64,000 bases of DNA. It comes from Okapia johnstoni (lineage: Eukaryota > Chordata > Mammalia > Artiodactyla > Giraffidae). The notes beneath the pieces were generated by a model. The model was given only the letters and a program-made list of their open reading frames with translations, searched no databases and had not been told where the DNA came from. The stretch is taken from assembly GCA_024291935.2 (NCBI GenBank), contig CM044318.1, positions 87,657,501-87,721,500 on the forward strand, in the 5' to 3' direction. This document shows positions 1 to 11,710 of this stretch, piece after piece. Position 1 is the stretch's first letter; each line of letters begins with the position of its first letter. The translations under genes and the position numbers were made by a program.

Positions 1-1847
1 GACAGGACTGGGGGTGGAATTGGGGGCCTTGCACTGAAAGTCCTCTTCCTTTGATCGCCTCAGGGCCCAAGGCCAACTGCCCGTGGTCCCTGCCCCTGTG
101 CTGGCCCCTGCGCGGGGTGCTCTGTGTCCCTGGCTCAGGTGGGGGTCAGCGGGGTCTGAGGGAGAGGGGCGCCCACTTCCGTGTTGTCCCTGCTCTCAAA
201 GCAGAGCTGCCCTCCCCGTGGTCGGCACAGACTAGCTCCACTCCTCGGACCCCGGGGCTGGCAGCGGTCTGCCCTGTCTGTGGACCTGCCAGTTCTGTAC
301 GCTGGGTGAGCTGGAACCCGGCCTCTCTCATGGGCGTGGTGTTTCTGAGGCCTGTCCACGTGTGGCCCAAGTCCGTGGCTGCCGCGGGGTGTGACCACGT
401 GTCTTATCTCTCCGTCCGTGAGCTGATGGGTCTCTGGGTGGTTCCTGCCTTTCGGCTCCTGGTCTGCTGCTGCGAGCGCTCGTGGCTCTGTCTCGGTGGA
501 TGAGCACTTCTGTGTCTTGCGGCACATCGCTGGGCCACACGGCAAGTCCACGCTGTTTCCCACGGCGCCCGCGCCCCCAGCCGTGTCTGCACAGACTCCC
601 CGTGCGCGCTGCTGTCTGCTGTCAGCCTCCCAAGGGTGCGGGGCGGGATCCCTCTGGCTCCGGTGTGCGTTTCTCTGAAGCCCAGCAATCGACTTTCGGC
701 ATCTGCCGCGCTGCCCGTGCGCGGCTCAGACTCTGCCGGGGCTTCTCCGGGCTGCCAGTCTCCTGCTGCCGGTCTCTTTGCTCGCTTGTGAGGGTGGCAA
801 AGGAGGCCTGGCTCCCGAACCTGGCCTTGGGGACTGGCAGACCCCACACCTGGCTGGACTCCGGCCGCCATCTTTGTCCGGCAGGTGCCTGGGATGTCGT
901 CTGCCCCCTGCTCTGTGGTCTGTGAGGCTCCGGGTCTGCAGCCATTTTTTCTCTTTGTTCATTAGTCTGTCCACAGTCCAGTCTTCCTGCTTTTCAGGAC
1001 ACACAGAAACCTCCGCTGGTGGCAGCCCCTGCGGCGCTGCTGCTGCTGTGTTGGGCCCGGCCGTGGTCAGCCCGGCCCCTGGCTCCGCCCGCCGCCTTGG
1101 TGCCCGGAGCCCTGCTTGGATCCGGGGTGTGAGTCCTGAGGGGTGCTGGGTTGTTTGTTTGTCCTGAGTTGTGGTGGATACCAGGCGGCATCAGATTCAG
1201 CATCCTCCCCATTTCTGAGTGCAGCCCAGCAGCGTGGACACTGCTGCTGCTGTCACCAGGTCTCAGGGCCTTCGCATCTCCCAGGTCTGAAGCTCCACAC
1301 TGCCCGTCGAGGGTCCCCGTATGTCTCCCATCCCCGTCTCAGCGCCTTGACCATGCTGGGTCGGGTAGGGCCGTGTGCTCCACTCGGCTGGCTGGTCTGG
1401 GGGTCCAGGAGCCCGGCAGGACGTGTGGGAAAAGGCGCACCCCCATTTTCTCAGGGACCCTGTGCCCTGTGCTGGCTCTTCCTCGGGGCCCGCAGGCCTA
1501 AGCTGACACTTGGGGCCACGCGGCTCTTTGCCGGTTCTCGGGCCAGTCCTGGGGCCCCACGCTGCTGGGTTCTGCCCGACGCCCTGGCCTGGGTCCAGGC
1601 AGCCCTTCCAGGGACCCCCACTGCTGAGGACCGAGCAGGGCTGGGGTCAGCTGTGGGTCCAGGCTCCAGTGCCCACCCCTCATCCCCGCTGAGTGGCAGA
1701 CCAGGCCCCGGTGCAGAAGGGGCCCCCACCCCACTGTGCCCCAGCCCTGCAGTGAACATGCAGACGGGCCATCATGTTCGCCTCTGCTCGAGGCTGCCTG
1801 GCTGTGCCACGGGCCTGACCATCTTCTTTTTTCTCTTTGATTTACAG
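1..1847 (+). other. 3' part of INPP5A intron 1
   Basis: GC-rich sequence with no recognised repeat or coding signal. Open frames here have no start context, no splice signals and no recognisable protein. It ends with a T-rich polypyrimidine tract and TTTACAG at 1841-1847, the acceptor of exon 2. Confidence 0.8.
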
Positions 1848-1889
1848 CCAGAAAACCTCCAGAAGAACTGGCTTCGGGAGTTTTATCAG
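1848..1889 (+). CDS. INPP5A: INPP5A exon 2 (42 nt, 14 codons)
   Basis: The acceptor TTTACAG ends at 1847 and the donor GTAAGA starts at 1890. The exon reads PENLQKNWLREFYQ, about residues 26-39 of the family. This follows the first beta strand and glycine-containing turn of the 5-phosphatase fold, which exon 1 encodes. Both ends are in phase 0, so skipping would remove 14 residues without shifting the frame. The exon is very small and the following intron is about 19.6 kb, so it probably depends on strong splice sites: the donor is close to consensus and the acceptor has a long T-rich tract. Numbering as exon 2 is inferred from the missing N-terminus. Confidence 0.95.
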
Positions 1890-4800
1890 GTAAGAGCCGG
1901 GCGGCAGCCGGCCCACGTGAAGGAGTGGCTCAGGCTGCTGGAGGCCAGGGTTCAATCCTGCGGCCTCCACTGTCCTCAGGGGCAGGGCAGGGCGAGGGAG
2001 GCAGGGGAGTCTGGTGGGGGATGGGGGTGGTCTCCCACTTCGCGGTTCCTCCTCGGAGGCTCCTCCCTTCTCAGATGCCCCTGGCTGGGGCTCTGCTTGT
2101 CAGCGGGGACCTTCGGGAGGACCTGGGGTGCAGGATGGAGGCAGCAAAGCCCGTGTGCGCCCCCGGGGTCTGGGCAGAAGGCGTGGTGACGCTGGGGCTG
2201 GACTCTGGCCAGAGGCTCCAAGCGAGGCCTGTCGGGCGAGTTGTCCCTTCCCGGCCCCGCCGTGGGGCCCCGCGTCCGTGCTCCACTGTCTCCTGGATGT
2301 CGGGGTCAGCTCCGCAGGGTCGACAGAGGGCTCTGCTCCTGGAGCCTGTGTTCCCTGGCCGGGTGACGCACGTGGGACCCCCCGTGGGGCATCTGAGAGG
2401 CCTCTGGGAACTGGTGGGCGAATGGCGTCCTGCTCGGCCAGGGCTGCCCGGTGACTGTGTCCCCTGGAGGCCGGCGTGGGACAGTGTGGCCAACGGCACG
2501 GGTCTGCCGGGTGGCACGTGTGCTTTGAGGGCAGGAGGAGGTGCGGGTGTCGGGCAGCCCCAGGACGCTGAGCCCCTGGGGCTGGGAGCTGGCCCCGTGG
2601 CGGGTCCGCTTGGGGGCCCTCTGTGTCCCGGCTGTCCGACTTCTGCCATCCACGCTGGCGTTGGGGGCAGCTGCTTGTCCAGTCTGCCGGTGTGGGCGGT
2701 CCACACACCCCAGATGCTCCAACCACTGGTGAGGGACAGGGTAGGGTAGCAGGTCCTCTCCAGAACCGAGAGGGTCGAGGTCCAGCAGGAAGGGCCTGGG
2801 CCGTCGGAGGGGGCAGTGGTCTCGGCCGAGAGGGACGGGGTTCCCATCCGAGGCCCAGGAGGGTGGGGTGGGCGCGAGGTGCCAGGGGAGGGTCTGGTGG
2901 GACGTGGGCCTTGTTTCCATCACGGCGGGTTCCGAGCCCGTCCTTCCCCGCATTTCACCCACCCAGGTGGGCAGCGGCCTCAGGGCCCCTGGCCAAAGCC
3001 TGGCCTGGCCAAGCTGTGGGGTCAGCTCCCGGCTGGCAGCTGGCCCTTTGGGGCGTGCGAGGCCCCTTTCCCAGAGAGGGTCACCTCGGAGGCGCAGTCA
3101 GGCCCCAGCGGCTGCCCAGCCTGACTGTGGAGTGAGAGGTTCTGGTGTGTGGAGCCCCCTCCGCGTCTGCTCCCTGCCCTCCATCAGTCTGGGCCAGAAC
3201 CGCTGCTGTGTGTGTTTGCTTTTCACAGCTGACTCCCGGCGGGTGTGAGATGCAGTGGGAGCACGTCGGGGGTGGTGGTGGGTGGCAGACCTGGGTCCGG
3301 GCTCAGAGGGGTCCTGGCAGTGATCGCCCCATGGGAGCAGGAGGGAGGCCTGTGCAGATGCTGGCCGCCATCCTGAGAGCCCTCTGCAAGAGCCCCCAGG
3401 TGCCACCCTCCATGAGAGTCCCTGGGGGCTGCTGTCTATGAGCACCTCTGGGGCAGTTGGGAAGCAGGCTGGAGGCCTGGGGCTCACGTCTGACCTCCTT
3501 TGCCTCTGTTTTACTGATGACCTGGAGTTGCCATCAGCTCAGGACACTCACTGGCTGGTGGTCCGGGGGGGTAGTTCAGAGCCAGGTAGCTCCACTCCTT
3601 GCGACACAGGCTGCGGGGGGTGCCCCTTCCCAGCCTCCCAGCTGCACACGCAGCCCGTCAGGCTGTTCCCCGAAGCGGAGCCCAGGGGGCGGGCAGGCGT
3701 TTTCCTTCAAGTCAGTGTCCGGGTGCCCATCTCCTCCCCGGAACACGCGCCTCGGCCTGGGGACCAGCGTGTGAGGCGGGAGGAGAGCCCCTGGTCTGCA
3801 GGCGCAGCCTCTCTGGGGGGAAGAAACCTCAGCGGCACAGGCCCCCGTCACTTCCTGGGCCGACCTGGTCAGTGGGGTGACCCCTGCCGCCCGCGGCCCG
3901 GCAGCTGCAGGATGGCCGGAAGGGCCTCGCCCAGACCACGGCCGGTCCAGGGAGAGGGCTGCGGGCTGCCCTCCCTATTTTTAATCCTGGGGTCTCTATT
4001 ATGCAGTTCTGATATTTCTCAAAGGAGGTTTTACCTGTTTTTACAAAGAGAACTGGGTAGAACCTTCATTTTCCTAGAATCCTTGGAATAATTTTTGCCG
4101 TTTTTGTAAAACTTGATGCTGTGAAAATGTGGGAGCAGGAGAAAATGCTGTTCGTGTTCCCGTCCATGGCTCTGAGCTGGGGTTCTCACATGTTCCGTCC
4201 GAACATGGTCTCAGCACCACGGAGGGTGGACCACCTTCCAGAAGGTGCAGAGCCTGGCATCACCCCAGCTGGGCCCCACGCCTCCCCATGCGTGTCCCGG
4301 CCCTGACCCTCCTGGCGTCCGACCCCTGCCCAGCGCAGCCGCAGGGCCAGCCCCGCCTCACCCTCCTCCTCCGGGCCAGTGGCAGGCTTCCCGGGCCCTT
4401 CACGGCCACCCCAGAACCTCCCTGGGGCCGCCTCACCCCCTCCTTCCTCGGAGAGCAGCGGCATGCCCTGCAAAGGGAACCCGGGTCCTGCCACCCTCCC
4501 GCTTCCTGTCTCAGGGGCTGAGAGCTGGGGGTCCGTGTGGGGCCACCTCCTGGCCCCTGAGGTTGCTGCCCCTCGAGAGGCCCTCCCAGCCTCCCAGCCT
4601 CCCCAGCCTTGTCCTGCTCTGTGGCTTCCTCTGCCTGAAGGCGCATTCTGGAGGCGCAGGCTCCAGACACCTGGCTTATGTGCTGCAGCCCGTCCTCCTA
4701 TGAGGCCTGAGGTCCCGGGGGCCCCTGGGGTGAGCACCTCGCACGGACAGACGAGGCTTGGGAGGCGCCCGCCACATGCAGGTGGGCTGGACACACCCTG

Positions 4801-5638
4801 GGGGGCCTCCACTGTGCTGCAGAGAGATGGTGCTGGGCCGGGGGCCCCGGACCCTGATCGTGGGGTCCCCAGGAAGGCCCTGGAGGAGGCTGCCGCCAGA
4901 CCTGAGGCCTCCGATGGTCCCCGAGCCTCGTTCCTCAACCTGCGGCCAGGTTGGCGGGAGGTGACTGTAACACTTGCGACCAAGCCCGTCCTGCAGCTGC
5001 ATCGGCGCCCGGGAGTGTGCATGGGGGGTGCTGAGCTCTCAGCTGGATGAGAGTGAGGAGCTGCGCAGAGATGAGGATAAATAAATGCCGCCCACGAATT
5101 CTGCCTCGAGTTTGACGTCAGAGCCTCCCACCTGACGTCTGTGTGTCCCAGGAAGAAGGTGCGGTCCTCAGCCCGCCGCAAGACCGCCGCGTGTGTGTTG
5201 GCAGCATGTGGGGCGTTGGCTCACACACAGACATGAAAAATGAGCAAGTGGCGACGACTATTTACATAATAGATATTTGTTATTTACTAACGAGAGAACC
5301 AGTACGGTGTTAGAACTGGTTCGAAGGGGGAACACCGGCCTCTCCTGTCCGTGACGCCGAGGGGAGCCCACATCCACAGGTGCAGGGCCAGCCAGGCACG
5401 AGCTGTGCTCCGCCGGACACGGGCATCCTGCAGTCCTGAATCCCTGCGTTGCTGCTGGAGTTCAGAGTTCACGGGACGGTACAGCAGCTCGGGGGTCACT
5501 AAGGTTGAGAGAACCCACACAGGGACAGGGTGCCCCTAATCTGTTCTGCCCACTTGAAAGCCTCTCACAATTTTCCCTGACAATAACTAAAAAAATAATG
5601 TGACGAGTGATGTCCGCTTCCAGCTAACACGGAGAAAG
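1890..5638. other. Proximal intron 2, GC-rich unique sequence
   Basis: About 3.7 kb of GC-rich DNA without a recognised mobile element. Long open frames on both strands (for example the minus-strand one at 4186-5181) look like products of high GC, with no domain or splice support. A short AT-rich patch lies at about 3975-4130. A full cAMP-response-element palindrome TGACGTCA is at 5113-5120, with a second TGACGT half-site close by. Confidence 0.6.
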
Positions 5639-5802
5639 AGAAAAGTGAAGGCCGCTCATTCGTGTCCGGCTCTTTGCTACCCCGTGGACTGTAGCCCGCC
5701 AGGCTCCTCTGTCCATGGGCTTCTCCAGGCAAGGACGCTGGAGTAGGTAGCCACCCCCTTCTCCAGGGGATCTTCCCAGCCTAGGGATTGAACCTGGGTA
5801 CA
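5639..5802 (-). mobile_element. Bov-tA SINE, 5'-truncated on its own strand
   Basis: On the + strand it reads as the reverse complement of the ruminant Bov-tA SINE: GAAGGCCGCTCATTCGTGTCC, the GGACTGTAGCCCGCCAGGCTCC core, the TTCTCCAGGCAAG segment and then GGGATTGAACCTGGGT, the complement of the tRNA-like B box. The terminal tRNA-like part (GAGCCACCAGGGAAG) is missing. Several mismatches to the recalled consensus suggest an older copy. Confidence 0.85.
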
Positions 5803-6199
5803 CAGAGAAACAGGTACCAGATTTCCCCTCCTGTCTTACACAAATTGAAACCAGAAAGTGTATTTAAGAAACACTGGTTTTCAGACCTCAAGCAGTGGGC
5901 AGGACAGGACACTGGCTGAGGGGATCAGAGGCCAGGCTGTACTGGCCACAGTTAAAGCCCGAGAGGACGCCCGGGCTAGTGTCCAGTGAGCTGGAATGCA
6001 CCATTTGATGTTTACAACCAATAAAAAATGAGCAGGCAGGCAAAGATGCAGGGACATCAGACCCTTCTGTCAGCTGTATGGTTAGAGGTTTACCAGTTGT
6101 GTTGACCTCCGAGAAGCTGCTTTTGGTTTTACTGGTTCTGTCAGTTGGTCGCTGTTTTCTTTTTCGCTGTTTTCTGCTCTCTGTTTTCTTCCTTTTTCT

Positions 6200-6930
6200 T
6201 GATCACCTTCATTTAATTTGCTCTTCTATATCTTATTTCTGAAAGTAGAAGATAAGAATGATCAACTTCAGAAATTTGACATTGGGGAATGGTCACTGAA
6301 AATCCTGGGGACAATAAGAAGATAGTAAGGGAATTATCATGAACAACTTTTTGCCAATAAATCTGGACACTTACATGAAAGGAAGATGTTTTTGGAAAAG
6401 CAAAGGAAGCTAAGTCGAGAAGAAATAAACGAACTCTTTACTAAAGTTTTGCTCAACACTGCTAAGTTCTGTCAAGCGTCTAAGCAAGACACACTAACGT
6501 TTCTGTCGAGCTTTTCAAGAAGGTTGAAACACGTGACGCTGTGTTATGAGCAGTGCCCTGACAGCAAAGGCAGACAGAGTTGTCTCAGCGAAAACACAGG
6601 TCTGTCTCCTGCGTGGAGTAAACGCCCAAGTTCAAGGAACTTCAGCAAATCAAACATGTAGAACTGTTTAAGTACGTAGCAATGCGTGCAGTACACACAC
6701 ACACACACGCATATAAACAGTGGCATATCAAAAAGTTATGCATGCGCACCAAGGGGTGCAAGCCTGGCTTAACATTCAAAAATTAATAAATAAGATCACC
6801 CATGTCAACTGACCGTGAAGAAAAAACACACGATCGTCTCAGCAGATGCAGGAAAAGCGTTTGCTGAAATCCTGTAACCATTTCTGATGAAAGCTTCCGG
6901 CAAGCTGAGTGGAAGGAGCTTCTGTAACGA
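6200..6930 (+). mobile_element. L1 LINE fragment (ORF2-derived, degraded)
   Basis: Phrases typical of L1 ORF2 occur in the expected order: a stretch on accumulating and AATAAATCTGGACAC-like sequence near 6340-6370, then AACATTCAAAAATTAATAAAT and GTCTCAGCAGATGCAGGAAAAGC near 6770-6860. All frames are broken by stops and indels. A CA dinucleotide run (6692-6708) lies inside. The 5' limit is uncertain. Confidence 0.7.
6692..6708. repeat. (CA)n microsatellite
   Basis: About eight AC dinucleotides in a row inside an L1 remnant; short and probably moderately polymorphic. Confidence 0.85.
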
Positions 6931-7307
6931 GCACTCAGGCCCCGAGCCTCACAGCAGCTCCCGGGAGATGAGATGCTTTCCTGTTGGGAGCCTGGAGTGG
7001 GGCGGGGGCGCAGGGCCTGCCTGCGTTCTGCCCGGCGGTGAAGGTCCTGGCCAGTGTCGCCAGGCCAGAGAGGAAGTGGAGTCCTATAGACTGAAGGGAG
7101 GGAGCCGGCCTGCATCTGGGCAGAAGGCGTGACGGGCTCCTCAGGAAACCTTGAGGAATGCGCAGAAGTGTGACTGGGACTGACGTAAGTGAACGTGGTT
7201 AGTGTGCAACACACAGGGTGCCTTGAGAACATCTTTTATATCAAATGTGAACATACACAGAAGCACCAAAGTGAAATCGTGGCTATTCATCTGATGAAAC
7301 ATGTTAA
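6931..7307. other. Unassigned spacer between L1 and BovB copies
   Basis: GC-rich then AT-rich DNA with no feature I recognise. It may contain further decayed repeat sequence. Confidence 0.4.
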
Positions 7308-8503
7308 TGTCTGTGCTCAAGCTGGATTCAGAAAAGGCAGAGGAACCAGAGATCAAATTGCTGACGTCTGTTGGATCATTGAAAAAGCAAGAGAATTCCA
7401 GAAAAACATCTACTTCTGCTTTATTGACTATGCCAAAGCCTTTGACTGTGTGGATCACAACAAAATGTGGAAAATTCTTTAAGAGGTGGCATTACCAGAC
7501 CACCTGACCTGCCTCTTGAGAAACCTGTATGCAGGTCAAGAAGGAACAGTTAGAACTGGACATGGAACAACAGACTGGTTCCAGATTGGGAAAGGAATAC
7601 ATCAAGGCTATATATTGTCACCCTGCTTATTTAACTTCTATGCACAGTACATCATGCGAAATGCCAGGCTGGATGAAGCACAAGCTGGAATCAAGATTGC
7701 TGGGAGAAATATCAATAACCTCATATATGCAGATGACACCACCTTTACAGCAGAAAGCAAAGAAGAACTAAAGAGCCTCTTGATGAAAATGAAAGAGGAG
7801 AGTGAAAAGGCTGGCTTAAAGCTCAACATTCAGAAAACTAAGATCATGGCATCTGGTTCCATCACTTCATGGCAAATAGATGGGGAAACAATGGAAACAG
7901 TGACAGACTTTATTTTCTTGGACTCCAAAATCACTGCAGATGGTGACTGCAGCCATGAAATTATAAGACACTTGCTCCTTGGAAGAAAAGTTATGACCAA
8001 CCTACACAGCATATTAAAAAGCTGAGATATTACTTTGCCAACAAAGGTCCGTCTAGTCAAGGCTATGGTTTTTCCAGTGGTCATGTATGGATGTGAGAGT
8101 TGGACTGTGAAGAAAGCTGAGCGCCGAAGAATTGATGCTTTTGAACTGTGGTGTTGGAGAAGACTCTTGAGAGTCCCTTGGACTGCAAGGAGATCCAACC
8201 AGTCCATCCTAAAGGAAATCAGTCCTTAATATTCATTGGAAGGACTGATGTTGAAGCTGAAACTCCAATACTTTGGTCACCTGATAGGAAGAACTGACTT
8301 GTTGGAAAAGCCCCTGATGCTGGGAAAGATTGAAGGCGGGAGGAGAAGGGGATGACAGAGGAGAAGGGGACATGGCATCACCGACTCGATGGACATGAGT
8401 TTGAGTAAACTCCGGGGGTTGGTGATGGACAGGGAGGCCTGGCGTGCTGCGATTTATGGGGTCGCAAAGGGTCGGACACGAGTGAGCGGCTGAGCTGAGC
8501 TGA
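7308..8503 (+). mobile_element. BovB (RTE-type) LINE, 5'-truncated, inactive
   Basis: Reads in the sense direction through the reverse transcriptase of BovB. The part up to about 7481 contains FRKGRGTRDQ and FIDYAKAFDCVD. After a frameshift, 7486-8025 contains ILSPCLF and the catalytic YADD (near 7728-7739). The 3' part ends with the typical GGTGATGGACAGGGAGGCCTGGCGTGCTGC region and a GAGCTGAGCTGAA tail at about 8490-8503. The split between frames and later stops show that it cannot make the full protein. BovB is horizontally acquired in ruminants and squamates (established knowledge). Confidence 0.95.
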
Positions 8504-11500
8504 ATGTCTGTGCAGCCATGAGAGCGACCAGGAAAGGCCCGAGGGGGCGAGGAGGCGTCCCTCTCCAAGGAGTCCAGAGGCGGGGTCCCCGCTGCTCTCC
8601 TCGTCAGCCTCTGAGGAGCCCGGCTAGGGCCCTGGTCTGCTGTGTGGGGCGTGGGGACAGGAGGGAGGCGTTCCTGCGGGATGGGGGCCGGGGGGGCAGG
8701 GGCTCAGGCAGTGCCCCGTTCCCTCTGCCTGGGGCCCCTCCGTGCCTGCCACTCTCTGCTCTGGGCTCAGCCTGAGTCTGCAGCTGCCCCCAGTGGCCAG
8801 CCTCTGAGATGGTTGGATGGCAACCAACCATCCACCGTGTCGGTGTGCGAGGTCCTCCCTGGAGACCCGCCGAGCCCGCGATGGGCTGCTGACGCCGCTA
8901 GTCTGTGCTGCGCCCGCAGACGGCGGCCCGCCCTCATGGCGAGTGAAGAAGGCACACTTCCCGGGGGAACCACGGGGGCCCAATGACAATCCTCACTGGC
9001 CTTGAAGAGCTGCTTGCTTGCCGGGTCAGTGCAGTCACATCTAAGAGCTCGGCCAGGCTAGGATCAGGTGGACCGTCTGCCCCACACACCCCGAGTTGCC
9101 CCTCTGCATGCCCAGCACACATGAGCATCACATCCGGGTCCTCGGACCCCCACCCCCACCCCAGCCAGAGCCGCATCTCCCTGTCTGCCTCTGAGAGATG
9201 TGGACCCCCCGAGGTGGATGCTGGGGGAGGGCTCGCTCACGCCCGTGGGCCCCCGAGGTGGATAGTGGGGGGGGCTTGCTCATGCCCATGCGGCCGCTGC
9301 GGCCCAGCCCCCGGTTGGGATGGACTCTGAGTGACAGGCAGAGCTTCGTGGTGCTGTGGACTGTAAGGACGCGAAGGCAGTTGCACTAAATCCGCAGGTG
9401 AAGGAGCGGGGGCCACGCGGTTCTAGGTGACCTGTGTCCCTTCCATCATACCTACCGTGTGGCAGGCACGTGTGGCCAGCAGTCCTCAGCCTTTCACCCC
9501 GGCGATGAGGTCAGACCACCACACTGTTTCCAGGATGAGGAAAGGGGGGTTTAGAGGTTCTGAGACCTGCACTCGTGGGACGGTGTCCCGTCCCTGCCGC
9601 TGAACTAGAAGCGGATCTGGGGGTGTGGGGGCTGCAGGGACGGGGGTGCAGGAGGTGCTGCAGCGGGTGTGGGGACTTGGGGCCAGTGTTGGAAGGGGGT
9701 CTGGTGGCCTCCCTGGCTCAGGACCAGGGAGGGGCCAAGGGTGCAGGCGGGGTGGGTTCCGACTGAGGGGCACCCAGAGACAGCCTGTGCGTGGAAGGGA
9801 GGGCAATGCTGGGTGGGTGGGAGGCGTGGGGCCCCAGGACCTGGGGGTATGAGGCTCGTTCAGGTGCTGGCCCGAAGCTTAGTGACCGAAGTGAGCACGT
9901 GGAGGCTGGGAGCCCCCCCGGGGCTCACGGGGAGAGGAGGAGGGCCTCTGGAGGCCATGGGCTCAGAGCCCAGGGTCCCCGTGTAGGGGTCAGGGAGAGG
10001 GGAGACAGCCTGCAGGCGCGGCCCCGGGCCGGGGCTCGGAGGAGCTGCTGCGGTCAGAGGCTGCAGGGGGCGCTCTCTGCAGCCTTTCAGCCCCCGGTCA
10101 CCATGTACGTCCCTGCGCTGGAAACGACCCCGAGGAAGCGGGTGGCTCCGGGGAGGAGGTTCAGGCTGAGACCAGGAAGCTGTGGTCACCAGCTGGCCCC
10201 GGGGTCCGCGGGGAGAGCCAGGTGGCGGGAGGCCCCCTGTCGGCCCGGGACCCGCTTTCATCCTGCTTGCCCCTCGCTTAAATGAAAATCAAGTCGTTCT
10301 CAAGAACTCTGACGTCCCAAGCAACAGGCAGTATTAAGAGCGGACCAAGCTACGTATTTCTGCCCCTGTGAAAGGCGCAGCCTTGTGTCCATCTGTCTGG
10401 ATCTGGGGTAAAGCCACGGTTCGCCTGCTGGACGCTGCTTCAGCTTTGCGGTCAGCGGTCAGGCACGCCTGTGGGTGCCCAGGGCCAACCCCGAGGACTC
10501 GGAGCGGCCCTCCTGCCCACACGGAGCCTGGGAGCCACCCTTGCTGCCTGCTGGCAAGCTTGCGGAGCCTCGTGCTGTCCTGGGTGCTGGCCGGCAGCGG
10601 CTGTGGGGCCTGGGCTCTGGAAGCGTGTCCGGTCGGGGCTGCCAGGAGCTGAGTCTGGGCCTTCTCGGGGGGCAGGCCCCTGCCTCCCCCGCACCGTCCC
10701 TGCACGGCCCTGGGGCAGAGGGCGGTGGCTGGGTGTCCAGAGGACCCCTGTCTCCCGGCCGAGGGTCACAGACGTCTCCGCAGGGTGTTCTCAGGCGTAG
10801 CTGGTAAATAGCAATCTTGCCTCTGGAGAAATTCCTTTGTCCCTTTTCGGCTCCTTATCTCGGCTCTTGGGCCTGCACTGGGTTGCTTGTGAGATGTAAT
10901 TCCTTTTTAGGTAACTCAGATACTCCTCTTTGGAGAAGGCCTAAGGAGGCCTGGCTGCTGCTGTTTTGAGCGGGGCCGGCGGCTCTGCGCGTCCCGGAGG
11001 CCGGGGCTGCCCTCCCCTCACCGCCTGCACGGCGTCAGGACAGGGGCCGCATTTGTCTGGCTGGGTGGTGTGTTTCTGTTTTCATGTTTAATTCCCTCAG
11101 CTCTTCCGTGCCAAAATTTCTAATTCACTCTTTTCCAAAATATTTTTCTTGTGCCTTCCTATGAAAGAACCCACTTATTTCTATCAGTTGCCTGCGTTTC
11201 CCCCCTAGAGTTCGCAGAAGCTCCTTTTTTTGGTAAAGAATGTTGGCCCAGCACGTGTGCAGTGGGCGGCCACCCTGTCCCAGGTGGGCAGGGCGGGAGC
11301 CCAGTTAGAGCCCACCCGGGGGCCAGGAGCCCCCTGACCATCCAGCTCCTGCTTCTCTGAGCTCCTTCCCACCACTCGTGGCCTGAGCTCGCTGCCCACA
11401 TCTTGGAGGCACTTTCCTGTCCACCCTCAAGACAGCTATGCCGTCTTCCCCGAAGGGCTGTCTGTCTAGGCTCCTTCCCGGAGGCAGGGGGAGGCCTGCA

Positions 11501-11710
11501 GCTCTGACCTCAGCGGCCCAGAGAGCTCCGGGCCGGCACTTTCACTCCTAGTCCTGGGGTCCCCCAATGACAGCTGGTCCTGCCCTGGCGGCATTTGTGA
11601 TGCTGTCGAACTGACACGCCATCCGGTGCCTGCTCTGCGTCCGTCCTGTGCACAGTGACTGAACAAGGCGGGCGCGTGAGGAAGGGGACACTCAGACAGC
11701 CTGGGGCGGC
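8504..11710. other. Intron 2 segment between BovB copies
   Basis: GC-rich unique-looking DNA with no exon-like open frame that has splice signals. It contains a 44-bp tandem duplication (9206-9292), an 8-bp perfect inverted repeat ATGGTTGG/CCAACCAT (8809-8831) around ATGGCAA, and a more AT-rich patch at 10800-11240 whose nature I cannot tell. Confidence 0.5.
9206..9292. repeat. Two-copy 44-bp tandem duplication
   Basis: CCCCCGAGGTGGAT followed by GGGGG-rich sequence and CTCATGCCC-like sequence occurs at 9206 and again at 9250 with several differences. Confidence 0.75.

Noticed and set aside
4186..5181. 331-codon minus-strand frame in intron 2
   Set aside because: GC-driven open frame with no domain or splice evidence and overlapping forward frames of similar quality.
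7486..8025. Reverse transcriptase frame as a host gene
   Set aside because: It is the RT domain of a truncated BovB LINE; the 5' part is in another phase and stops follow.
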